DNA from: Humidesulfovibrio mexicanus
GTDB lineage: Bacteria > Desulfobacterota > Desulfovibrionia > Desulfovibrionales > Desulfovibrionaceae
DNA: 64,000 nt
Direction: 5' to 3'
NCBI RefSeq assembly: GCF_900188225.1
Contig: NZ_FZOC01000003.1
Coordinates: 1-64,000 of the forward strand
The stretch's first letter is position 1, and the number at the start of each line of letters is the position of its first letter. Both the position numbers and the translations under genes were made by a program. Under the pieces are notes generated by a model that ran no database searches, was not told the DNA's origin, and worked only from the letters and a program-made list of their open reading frames with translations. Positions 25,689 through 38,432 of the stretch are shown piece by piece.

Positions 25689-27413
25689 ATGGGCGGAAAC
25701 ATCGTGGTCATTGGCGGGGTGGCTCTGGGGCCGAAGGCGGCCTGCCGCGCCAAACGGCTCGATCCCGAGGCGCGCGTGGTCATGGTCGACCGCGGCGCAC
25801 GCATCTCCTACGGAGGCTGCGGCATCCCCTATTTTGTGTCCGGCGATGTGAGCGACGTGGACGAATTGCAGTCCACATCCTTCCACATGCTGCGCGATGT
25901 GGCCTTTTTCCGCGACGTAAAGGGCGTGGAGGCCCGGCCGCGCACCGAGGCCCTTTCCATCGACCGCGAAGCCAAAACCGTGCGCGTGCGCAGCCTGGAC
26001 ACCGGGGTCGAGAAAGATCTGCCCTACGACAGGCTGGTGCTGGCCACGGGCAGCAGCCCGCGCATACTGCCCATTCCCGGCGCGGAACTGCCTGGCGTGC
26101 GGGCCGTGGCCGACCTGGAGGCCGCCATGGCCATCCGCGAGGGCCTCTCGTCCGGACGCGTGGGCAGCGCGGTTGTGGTGGGCGCGGGCTTCATCGGCCT
26201 GGAAATGGCCGTGGCCCTGGCCGACATGTGGGGCATTGAGACCACGGTGGTGGAATACGCGCCCACGGTGCTGCCCACGGTGCTCTCCCCCGTGCTTGCG
26301 GCCATGGCCCAGCGCCACATGGAGGAAAAGGGCGTGGCCTTCCGCCTGGGCGCGCAGGCGGCGCGCATTGAGGGCGAAGGCAAGGCCGAGCGCGTGGTGC
26401 TGCGGACCGCCGTGGGCGAGGAAACCATCGCAGCCGACCTGGTCATCATGGCCGTGGGCGTTGCCCCAAATTCGGAGCTGGCCCGCGCGGCCGGGCTCGA
26501 CGTCTCGCCGCGCGGCGGCGTGGTGGTGGACGAGACCCTGCGCACCAGCGACCCGGACATCTTCGCCGGGGGCGACTGCGCGGAGATCAAGAACCTTGTC
26601 ACCGGGCAGGACTTCTTTTTGCCGCTCGGCTCCCTGGCCAACAGGCAGGGCCGGGTGATCGGCGACAACCTCTGCGGGGGCGATTCACGCTTCCCCGGAG
26701 CGGCCGGGGCCTGGTGCGTCAAGCTCTTCGAGCTTTCGGCCTCCGGCGTGGGGCTTACCCTGGACGCCGCGCGCCGCGCCGGGCTCGACGCCGTGGCCGT
26801 GCAGGTGAGCCAATTCGACCGGGCGCACTTCTACCCGGACAAGGACTTCATGTTCCTTGAGCTTGTCGCCGAACGCGGCACCCGGCGCGTGCTGGGCGTG
26901 CAGGGCGTGTGCTCCCTGGGCGACGCCCTTGTGGGGCGCATCGGCGCGGTGAGCGCGCTTATGCCGCACCGGCCCACGGTGACAGACCTGTCGCTGCTGG
27001 AACTGCCCTACTCGCCTCCCTTCAGCTCGGCCATGGACATCGTCAACGTGCTGGGCAACGTGGGCGACAACATCCTCTCCGGCCGCAACGAAAGCATCGA
27101 CGCCCTGGCCTTCGCGGAGCTCTTCGCCGAGCGGGAAAGCGGCAAGGCGTTCTTCCTGGACTGCCGTGAACAGCCCAACGCCGCGCCGTACCTGGCCAGG
27201 TATTTCGGCGAGTGGCACAACATCCCGCAGGGGCAGCTGGCGGGCAGGCTGGACGAGGTGCCGCGCGACCGCACGGTGGTGCTGGTGTGCAACTCCGGCG
27301 CGCGCTCCTACGAAGCCTTTGTCACCCTGGCCAAGGCCGGGTTCGACCGCGTGGTCAACGTGGCTGGCGGCATGGCCACAGTGGCCAAGGCCGGGCTCGC
27401 CCCGGAAGTGTAA
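25689..27413 (+). CDS. FAD-dependent CoA-disulfide/persulfide reductase with rhodanese domain
   Basis: A 574-residue protein. Residues 1-~450 form a two-dinucleotide-domain flavoprotein (IVVIGGVALGPKAACRAKR; VVVGAGFIGLEMAVALADMWG; DIFAGGDCAEI), with the single redox cysteine Cys44 in SYGGCGIPYF as in CoA-disulfide reductase. Residues ~470-574 form a rhodanese domain with active-site Cys534 in VVLVCNSGARSYEA. This fusion is the NADH-dependent persulfide/polysulfide reductase type, fitting a sulfur-metabolising anaerobe. Probably cotranscribed with the PocR protein and the following thioesterase. Confidence 0.9.
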   Translation: MGGNIVVIGGVALGPKAACRAKRLDPEARVVMVDRGARISYGGCGIPYFVSGDVSDVDELQSTSFHMLRDVAFFRDVKGVEARPRTEALSIDREAKTVRVRSLDTGVEKDLPYDRLVLATGSSPRILPIPGAELPGVRAVADLEAAMAIREGLSSGRVGSAVVVGAGFIGLEMAVALADMWGIETTVVEYAPTVLPTVLSPVLAAMAQRHMEEKGVAFRLGAQAARIEGEGKAERVVLRTAVGEETIAADLVIMAVGVAPNSELARAAGLDVSPRGGVVVDETLRTSDPDIFAGGDCAEIKNLVTGQDFFLPLGSLANRQGRVIGDNLCGGDSRFPGAAGAWCVKLFELSASGVGLTLDAARRAGLDAVAVQVSQFDRAHFYPDKDFMFLELVAERGTRRVLGVQGVCSLGDALVGRIGAVSALMPHRPTVTDLSLLELPYSPPFSSAMDIVNVLGNVGDNILSGRNESIDALAFAELFAERESGKAFFLDCREQPNAAPYLARYFGEWHNIPQGQLAGRLDEVPRDRTVVLVCNSGARSYEAFVTLAKAGFDRVVNVAGGMATVAKAGLAPEV

Positions 27414-27449
27414 GCAGGCCGCGCCGCGCGGCCGCAAGGAGCATCCCCC

Positions 27450-27893
27450 GTGCCCAGAATCTTCTCGCAGGACATCGTCGTCGCCAAAACGGACATCGAC
27501 GTGCAAGGCCATGTGAACAACACCCGCTACGTGGCCTGGATGCAGGACGTCGCCGTGGCCCACAGCGCGGCCCAGGGCTGGCCCATGGACCGTTACGTGC
27601 GGGAGGGCGCGGGCTGGGTGGTGCGCCAGCACACCATCACCTATCGCCGCCCCTCGTTTTTGGACGAAACCGTCACGGCCTGCACGTGGATCTCCAGCTT
27701 CTCGCCCCGGCAGAGCGCGCGGCGCTACCTGTTCTGGCGCGCGGCCGACCGCGTTGTGCTGGCCGAGGCCGAAACCCAGTGGGTGTTCATCGACCTCGCG
27801 ACCGGCCGCCCGGCCAAGGTGCCGCAAACCCTGCGCGAGGCCTTCGAGATCGTGGAGGACGAGGCGGAAGTGAAGCGGATGCTGGAGGGGTAG
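27450..27893 (+). CDS. Acyl-CoA/ACP thioesterase (4HBT hotdog)
   Basis: A 147-residue hotdog protein. The active-site loop DIDVQGHVNNTRYVAWMQDVAV has the Asp and the GHVNN motif of 4-hydroxybenzoyl-CoA-type thioesterases. TYRRPSFLDETVTACTWI and AEAETQWVFIDLATGRP complete the fold. The substrate acyl chain is unknown. 36 bases after the reductase, with a CAAGGAG site, so likely the last gene of that unit. Confidence 0.85.
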   Translation: MPRIFSQDIVVAKTDIDVQGHVNNTRYVAWMQDVAVAHSAAQGWPMDRYVREGAGWVVRQHTITYRRPSFLDETVTACTWISSFSPRQSARRYLFWRAADRVVLAEAETQWVFIDLATGRPAKVPQTLREAFEIVEDEAEVKRMLEG

Positions 27894-27924
27894 GGGGACA
27901 ATGGCTTGACCGCATAGCCAAAGG

Positions 27925-28683
27925 GTGGTGGCTAACGTGACGAATCAGAGGCAAGCTACTGATGAGTTGGAAGAGTTGTATGCGGAACTTAAGGCCTTCA
28001 TCGACTCCAAGAAGCCGCAGATAATCGCGTCGCCACACTTCGCTCATGTCAACCATGAGGGGAAAAGAATACGGGTGGAAGTAAGCGACGGGGCATTTCT
28101 CTCTATTCTCACGTCATCGGTTGAGGTCTACCCTTCTTCATATATTGGGAATGGAGAGGACTTGCCAGGAGAAGGGGAAGTATGGGGCCGACTCTTTGGA
28201 TTCGTCACGGAAGATCAGGAAGACATCACCTATATAGTCACAGGCGCTTCTGTGATGCAAAATTACGAGTACCGGACGCACAATTCCTGCTGCCCATCTG
28301 AGGGTCATGACTTCAAAGTCACCTCCATAACAAATGCAATACCGGGACTTATCTGCCTTGGTAGCTTTCACAGCCATCCGTATCGCTACTCTGACTTCAC
28401 CACAGACTTTTGTTCTCACTGGTCGCAGACGGATTACGAAAGCACCCTTGCGACGGCGGAACACTACGTTGTCCCTCCTCTGGAATTGATTTTCGCATTG
28501 TCTCACCTGAACTCTGCCAAAAAGTACAGACCCAAGACTATGCCCTCCTACCTCGTCAACTATTGCAGAAACTTCAAGTTCGTGCTCAGGGCGTTTGTTC
28601 TTAACATGCTTGAGGAGAGTCTAGACGATGTAGATATGCTGCGTTGCACGTTGGCGGGCAAGATTGTGAACCGCTCGGATTGA
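27925..28683 (+). CDS. JAMM/MPN-like metalloprotease-domain protein, low GC
   Basis: A 252-residue protein with no close family I can name. The layout fits a JAMM zinc peptidase: Glu85 in GEVWGRLFGF (like the ExxGxLxG opening), then strand LICLGSFHSHP with His149 and His151, then SQTD with Ser167 and Asp170. The gap between His151 and Ser167 is longer than usual. There is an N-terminal helical segment (ELEELYAELKAFIDSKK) and a C-terminal helical part after residue 205. Local GC is about 50% against ~73% next door, and codon use is clearly different, so it is probably a recent arrival. The start is uncertain (GTG 27925, 27928 or 27937). Confidence 0.75.
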   Translation: MVANVTNQRQATDELEELYAELKAFIDSKKPQIIASPHFAHVNHEGKRIRVEVSDGAFLSILTSSVEVYPSSYIGNGEDLPGEGEVWGRLFGFVTEDQEDITYIVTGASVMQNYEYRTHNSCCPSEGHDFKVTSITNAIPGLICLGSFHSHPYRYSDFTTDFCSHWSQTDYESTLATAEHYVVPPLELIFALSHLNSAKKYRPKTMPSYLVNYCRNFKFVLRAFVLNMLEESLDDVDMLRCTLAGKIVNRSD

Positions 28684-28749
28684 CTCCCGCGCCCTCCCGG
28701 TGCACAAATCCCCTCGCGGCCACAGCCGCAAAGGGAGCATGGGTCCGAC

Positions 28750-29595
28750 ATGAGTTCCGATTCCTCCGCCAGCACCGCCTCCCTGCCCATCGGGGTCTTC
28801 GACTCCGGCGTGGGCGGGCTCACGGTCTTGCGCGCCCTGAAAAACGCCCTGCCCGGCGAGGACTTCCTCTACCTGGGCGACACCGCCCGGCTGCCCTACG
28901 GCACCAAGAGCGGCGCAACCGTGGCCCGGTACGCCCTGCAGACCACAAAGGTCCTGGTGGACCAGGGCGTCAAGCTGCTCGTCATCGCCTGCAACACCGC
29001 CTCGGCCGTGGCCCTGCCCGGCTTGGCCCAGGCCTACCCGCACATCCCCGTGGTGGGCGTCATAGAGCCCGGCGCCCGCGCCTGCGCCGCACAGGCCCCG
29101 CACGGCCGCATCGCCGTCATCGCCACGCGCGGCACCGTGCGCGGCGCGGCCTACCAGACCGCCATCCTGCGCCTGCGGCCGGAGGCCACCATCGCCACCC
29201 GCCCGGCCCAGGTCTTCGTGGCCCTGGCCGAGGAAGGCTGGACCGAAGGCCCGGAGGTGGAAGCCGTGGCCGCGCGCTACCTCACCCCGCTCATGGCCGA
29301 ATTCCCCGGCGGCAAGCCCGATTGCCTGGTGCTTGGCTGCACCCACTTTCCCGTGCTGGCCCAGGCCATCCGCAAAACCCTGCCCGAGGGCGTGTGCCTG
29401 GTGGACAGCGCCGAAACCACGGCCGAAAGCGTGGCCGCCGAATTGACGGAGCGGGGCCTGCGCAAGCCCGGCGCGCGCGCGGGCGGCAGCGTGCGCTTCT
29501 TCGCCACAGACGACCCCCAGCGCTTCGCCAAGGTGGGCGAAATCTTCCTGGGCGAGCCCCTGGCGCCGGAAGACGTGACCCTCGTGGACCTGTAG
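28750..29595 (+). CDS. murI: Glutamate racemase
   Basis: A 281-residue enzyme converting L- to D-glutamate for peptidoglycan. The two catalytic cysteines lie in VIACNTASA (Cys81) and LVLGCTHFPVL. The substrate motifs FDSGVGGLTVLRAL and YLGDTARLPYGTKS are intact. The ATG gives a 12-residue leader before PIGVFDSG. 66 bases downstream of the low-GC gene on the same strand, with GGGAGCATGG near the start. Confidence 0.95.
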   Translation: MSSDSSASTASLPIGVFDSGVGGLTVLRALKNALPGEDFLYLGDTARLPYGTKSGATVARYALQTTKVLVDQGVKLLVIACNTASAVALPGLAQAYPHIPVVGVIEPGARACAAQAPHGRIAVIATRGTVRGAAYQTAILRLRPEATIATRPAQVFVALAEEGWTEGPEVEAVAARYLTPLMAEFPGGKPDCLVLGCTHFPVLAQAIRKTLPEGVCLVDSAETTAESVAAELTERGLRKPGARAGGSVRFFATDDPQRFAKVGEIFLGEPLAPEDVTLVDL

Positions 29596-29677
29596 GGGGC
29601 GCGCAAAGCCTGGACAAGCATCGCGTTCCTGGGGCATTTTCCCGTTGGGCACCCAACCAGAACCCCCAGGAGGGACC

Positions 29678-30391
29678 ATGCTTCGCCTGCATAGCCTTCG
29701 CCATGCACGTTTTGAAACAGAAGCCGAAATAGCCGCCTGGGCGCAAGAACGCGGCCACAGCCTCAGCCATACGGACCTCTGGAACGGCGAAACCCCGCCG
29801 CATCCGGACAGCTTCGACTTCCTCATCGTCATGGGCGGCCCCATGAACATCTACGAGGAGGACGCCCACCCCTGGCTGGCCATGGAGAAGCGCTTCCTCA
29901 AAAGCAGCATCGAGGCCGGAAAGCTGGTACTGGGCGTGTGCCTGGGCGCACAGCTCCTGGCCGAGGCCCTGGGCGGCGCGGTGACGAAAAACGCGCACCG
30001 GGAAATCGGCTGGCACACGGTGAGCGCAGGGCCGGACGCTTCAAAAAGCCGTGCGTTCGCCTCGCTGCCGCAAGAATACGCGGCCTTCCACTGGCACGGC
30101 GACACCTTCTCCATCCCCCCCGGCGCACAGTGGACCGCCAGAAGCGAGGCCTGCGCCCACCAGGCCTTCAGCGCGCGCAACGACCGCGTGGTGGCCCTGC
30201 AGTTCCACCTGGAAACCAACGCCCAAAGCATGGCGGAACTTGCGCGCAACTGCGCCGACGAAATCACCCTGGACCCTGTGAAATGGCCCTATGTGCAGTC
30301 CGCAGCGGACATGGCCGCCCGGCCCGAGCGCCTGGCTTCCTTGCGCGGGCTGCTGTTCCGCCTGCTGGACAACATGGCCGCGCCGGTATAG
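29678..30391 (+). CDS. Class I glutamine amidotransferase (GuaA-like GATase)
   Basis: A 237-residue GATase1 protein. The catalytic triad is readable as Cys88 in GVCLGAQLL with His177 and Glu179 in ALQFHLET, and MGGPMNIYEED forms the oxyanion region. No synthetase domain follows, so it is either a stand-alone hydrolase (such as gamma-glutamyl peptide/amine hydrolase) or partner of another protein. The ATG at 29678 has CAGGAGGG upstream and replaces a longer upstream start. The substrate is unknown. Confidence 0.85.
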   Translation: MLRLHSLRHARFETEAEIAAWAQERGHSLSHTDLWNGETPPHPDSFDFLIVMGGPMNIYEEDAHPWLAMEKRFLKSSIEAGKLVLGVCLGAQLLAEALGGAVTKNAHREIGWHTVSAGPDASKSRAFASLPQEYAAFHWHGDTFSIPPGAQWTARSEACAHQAFSARNDRVVALQFHLETNAQSMAELARNCADEITLDPVKWPYVQSAADMAARPERLASLRGLLFRLLDNMAAPV

Positions 30392-30446
30392 ACCCCGGCA
30401 CCGCGCCGAAGGGGCGCAGACACGCAACACCAAACAAGGGGGAGGC

Positions 30447-30734
30447 ATGGCCGAAACCGTCGAAGAACTCACCATCAGCTACGAAGAGGACGGCGTCGTC
30501 GTCACCGAGGAACTGGACAAGGTGGTCCTGTCCAAGGGCGCATGGGCCACCGTGCTTTTCAAGTACCGCTCCTGGGACAAGGCCAAGAACGGGTACGGCC
30601 CCGTGGCCTTCACCATCCGCCGCTACCGCAAGCAGAACGGCGAATACAAGCAGCAGAGCAAGTTCACCATCTCCAGCGAAGACCAGGCCCGCAAGATCAT
30701 CGACGCCCTGAACGGCTGGCTGGACGGCAAATAG
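30447..30734 (+). CDS. Small conserved hypothetical protein
   Basis: A 95-residue protein, acidic at the N-terminus (ETVEELTISYEEDG) and basic in the middle (IRRYRKQNGEYKQQSKFTI). It ends in an amphipathic helix ARKIIDALNGWL. The beta-rich middle and terminal helix vaguely resemble PC4-like ssDNA-binding proteins, but I would not assign that. Excellent ribosome site GGGGGAGG before ATG. It follows the GATase by 55 bases. Confidence 0.75.
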   Translation: MAETVEELTISYEEDGVVVTEELDKVVLSKGAWATVLFKYRSWDKAKNGYGPVAFTIRRYRKQNGEYKQQSKFTISSEDQARKIIDALNGWLDGK

Positions 30735-31035
30735 CAGCACGCCAGGGGCGCCGCCCCTGGAACCCCGCCGGGTGGCTACGCGCCCCCCGGAGCCCCTGCG
30801 CACGCGGCGCGATTCCTGCGGGCAAAACCCCGCAGGAATCGCGCCGTGAGCATGGTCCCTGAACAAAAACCTCGTCGGCGCACCGTCCAGAATCCCCGGC
30901 TTTCCCCAGACCGCATTGTCTCCCCTTCACAAAGGGATTCCAAAGGGCTCGCGGCCCTTTTGCGGGGGTGCCGGGGGCAGCGCCCCCTGATTCAGATCAA
31001 AAATGGTTTGCTTCGCCCCGGACGTGCGGAGGCGG
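30735..31035. repeat. Intergenic block of GC-rich palindromes
   Basis: About 300 bases between convergent genes with no credible coding sequence. It contains AGGGGCGCCGCCCCTGG (near 30742), the long hairpin at 30805-30846, AAAGGGCTCGCGGCCCTTT (near 30944-30962) and GGGGGCAGCGCCCCCT (near 30973). These resemble the dispersed repeats at 5562-5910. Confidence 0.7.
30805..30846. repeat. 18-bp perfect inverted repeat (hairpin)
   Basis: Arms CGGCGCGATTCCTGCGGG (30805-30822) and its exact complement (30829-30846), separated by CAAAAC. There is no T run after it on either strand, so it is not a standard rho-independent terminator. It lies between the convergent ends of the 30447-30734 and 31036-31953 genes. 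Confidence 0.85.
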
Positions 31036-31953
31036 CTATTTGGCGCTCACGCGGCGGCGCTTCACGTTTGCGCTGCCGGCGTTCTGCATGTCGGCGTCGC
31101 CGGGTTGCAGCTTGGCCACGGATGGGCTCTCGTTGTGCTGTCCCAGCCCGGACAGCCGCATGACGATGACTTCCGGATTGGGGTAGCTGTCCTTGATGGA
31201 CAGAAGCAGTTCCCTGGCCTTGGGCAGGTTGTGCTCCACCTCATACGCCTCGGCCAGCAGGAATGCGCTCATGACCTTGGTTTCCGCCGGGGTTGTTTCC
31301 TCGGAGAGCACCTTTTGCAGAATTTCTTTTGCCTTGGCCCAATTCCAGGACAGCGCGTAGGTTTGCGCCAGTTCGTAGCGGGCGCGGGCCCGCACCTCCT
31401 GGTCCTCCGCCTGCGCGATGCTCTGGGTCAGCAGGTCCACGGCGAGATCGCTTTTGCCGATGGCCCGGTTGGCCACGGCCATGCGCATCTGCACGTGCAC
31501 GATTTTTTCGGCGTCGCCGTCCGCCGTATCCAGGCACCGCCCCCAGGCCTCGATCGCTTTTTGCCGCTGGCCGCGCACTTCGTACAGCTCGCCCAGGCGG
31601 AACAGCAGCGCCCAATTTTCCTTGGGCCGCGAGCCGTACTCCAGGGTCGCCGTCTCCAGCAGGCTTACCGCCTTGTCCGGATCACCCTTGACCCCGGAGC
31701 AGATCTCCACCAGCCGGGTCCAGGCCTCCAGCCTGTGACGGCCGTGCGGGTCGGCTTGCAAATAGCGCTCGTAGGCGGTCTCGGCCTCCAGGAAATAGCC
31801 GGAGGCATAGGCCTCGCGCGCAAGGCGCAGGTCCAGGTCCGAGCCGGTGGCCTGCGTGCCCCCGCAGCCCAAGCACAGAGCGGCGAACGCCGCCAGCATC
31901 ACTGCCGGAAGCGCCGCCGCCCATGATTTCGCAGCTGTGCGCGCCGCGCGCAA
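31036..31953 (-). CDS. TPR-repeat lipoprotein
   Basis: A 305-residue protein with a lipoprotein signal (AALPAVMLAAFAALCLGC) and tandem tetratricopeptide-like helices from ~residue 35 to 265, for example AREAYASGYFLEAETAYERYLQADP, ALLFRLGELYEVRGQRQKAIEAW and ARARYELAQTYALSWNWAKAKEIL. TPR lipoproteins scaffold protein complexes in the periplasm. The TTG start is supported by GAGGAG 7 bases upstream, overlapping the end of gyrA, so it is translated in step with gyrA. No specific partner is evident. The C-terminus (NVKRRRVSAK) is basic. Confidence 0.85.
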   Translation of the reverse strand: MRAARTAAKSWAAALPAVMLAAFAALCLGCGGTQATGSDLDLRLAREAYASGYFLEAETAYERYLQADPHGRHRLEAWTRLVEICSGVKGDPDKAVSLLETATLEYGSRPKENWALLFRLGELYEVRGQRQKAIEAWGRCLDTADGDAEKIVHVQMRMAVANRAIGKSDLAVDLLTQSIAQAEDQEVRARARYELAQTYALSWNWAKAKEILQKVLSEETTPAETKVMSAFLLAEAYEVEHNLPKARELLLSIKDSYPNPEVIVMRLSGLGQHNESPSVAKLQPGDADMQNAGSANVKRRRVSAK

Positions 31954-31956
31954 GGC

Positions 31957-34449
<2,493 letters not shown>

Positions 34450-34650
34450 GTATGTCCTCCGTCGTATATGGCGGCGGTGCGGGCAGCCGGGGCGAAAACT
34501 TCGCCTCTTCCACCGGTTTTCCCCACACCACCAAGGGAGCGCAACGCCCCTGAACCCCCTGCAAGAGGCGGGGGGCATTCACTCCGCAAGTACTTCAACA
34601 CACTCCAATCATGGCGGGATTCCGAAGAACGCCTGTCCTCCGGCCGCTCA

Positions 34651-34665
34651 GGGGGCGTCGCCCCC
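34651..34665. terminator. GC hairpin between gyrB and gyrA
   Basis: GGGGGC-GTC-GCCCCC lies 14 bases past the gyrB stop. There is no T run, so termination would be weak at best; it also resembles the short cores of the dispersed repeats. The rest of the 34450-34678 gap shows GC-rich repeat fragments and the GGAGGA ribosome site of gyrA. Confidence 0.4.
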
Positions 34666-34678
34666 AGGGCTCTACTCC

Positions 34679-37126
<2,448 letters not shown>

Positions 37127-38290
37127 TTAGGCGTTTTCCTCAGCGTAATAGGTCTCTTCCTGGATCATCATGGGCATGATGATGACGTTGTAATTCTGGT
37201 CCTTGTCGCCGGACACGCCGCAGGGCGCCTCGGCGCCGGTCAGAATCAGCGTCACCTCCTGGGAAGCGTAATGCGACAGAATCTCGATGAGGTTCCGTGT
37301 GGGGAAGGCGATGCGCTGCAGATCGCCCTGGTAGGTGGCGGCCAGGGGCTCCTGGGCGGTACCCACGTCCTGGCCCTGGCTGTACAGCACAACCTCTCCC
37401 GGGCTGAACAGGAAGTAGGTGCAGCGATTGCTGTCGGTGTTGAAGATCAGAATGCGCTCAAGGGTGTCGATGAGCTCCGAGCGGTTCACCGTGAGGCGCG
37501 CGGCCGTCGGATCCTTCAGCTTGGAAAGGAAACCCTGATAGTTGGGATACTGGTAGAAGGACAACGGCAGACTAAAGGTCTCGCGCTTGTCCCCGGTGCG
37601 CAAAAACAGGCGCTTTTCGCCCATGGCCAACTCAATCTCGTCCGCACCAAGCCATTTCTTCAGCTCGGAAAGATACTTGCGCTGAATGAGCACGCCATCG
37701 CGCGGGAGCAGGTTGAAGATGTCGTCGTTGACAAAGGTGAACATGGCGAACTGGTGCCCGTTCAGGCCGCAAACCTCCACGCGCTTGCCCGCAGCGTCCT
37801 GCTCCGGCTTGAGGTACAGGCAGGCGATGGCCTCCATGTTGTCCTCTTCGCTGATGCAGAAGCCGATCTTTTCGATGACCTCGTGCAGGAAGTCGCCGCT
37901 CCAAAACACGGTCTCGCCTTCGGGGAACGGAGCAAAGGCCTGGAACCACTCCGGTTCGTTGGCGGGCAGCTTGTACTTGCGGCGCCCCTGCTCGATGAGC
38001 ATGTTCTTGCCTTCTTCATCAACCTTGATCGTGAGCTCTCCCTTGGGCAGATTGCGCACAAGGTCGCAGAAGGCGCGGCCCTGCACCCCAACGCGCCCGG
38101 GGGTCATCACCTGGGCGGGATATTCGCCGCAGAATTCGAGACTGGAGTCCGTGGACATGATTTTGAGGCTGCCGTCCTGGGCTTCCAGCCAAATGCTGCG
38201 CAGGAAGGCCGCGCCGGTCTTGGCGGGAATGATGCCGGCGGACTTCTGCAGGCCTTCAATGATTTCGTCGCGGTTTACTTTCACAAACAT
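37127..38290 (-). CDS. dnaN: DNA polymerase III beta subunit (sliding clamp)
   Basis: A 387-residue ring-forming clamp that tethers replicative polymerase to DNA. Three repeated domains can be traced: ITPDEIIEGLQ-like start (VNRDEIIEGLQKSAGIIP), GRAFCDLVRNLPKGELTI, LSFYQYPNYQGFLSKL and VLYSQGQDVGTAQEPLAATYQGD. The end is IIMPMMIQEETYYAEENA, a little longer than E. coli DnaN (366). CAAGGAG lies upstream of the ATG. 142 A+T-richer bases separate it from dnaA; these contain three GGAACA/TGTTCC motifs. Confidence 0.95.
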   Translation of the reverse strand: MFVKVNRDEIIEGLQKSAGIIPAKTGAAFLRSIWLEAQDGSLKIMSTDSSLEFCGEYPAQVMTPGRVGVQGRAFCDLVRNLPKGELTIKVDEEGKNMLIEQGRRKYKLPANEPEWFQAFAPFPEGETVFWSGDFLHEVIEKIGFCISEEDNMEAIACLYLKPEQDAAGKRVEVCGLNGHQFAMFTFVNDDIFNLLPRDGVLIQRKYLSELKKWLGADEIELAMGEKRLFLRTGDKRETFSLPLSFYQYPNYQGFLSKLKDPTAARLTVNRSELIDTLERILIFNTDSNRCTYFLFSPGEVVLYSQGQDVGTAQEPLAATYQGDLQRIAFPTRNLIEILSHYASQEVTLILTGAEAPCGVSGDKDQNYNVIIMPMMIQEETYYAEENA

Positions 38291-38432
38291 ACATATTCTC
38301 CTTGATGGCTATTATTAGCCGCGCCCATTTGTTCCAAACCGTGACAACATACTTTTATCTTTACCTTTATTAGGAACATCGGGTGTTGTCTCACAGGAAC
38401 AGCCTGATGTTTCACGCGTGCTGTGAACGCCC

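Noticed and set aside
38400..38425. parS half-like sequence TGTTTCACG near dnaN
   Set aside because: Only the left half of the palindrome matches; the right half is unrelated.
38291..38432. dnaA-dnaN gap as the main replication origin
   Set aside because: It is A+T-richer and has repeated GGAACA motifs, but I found no TTATCCACA box; the gap upstream of dnaA has a perfect box at its edge and the orientation switch.
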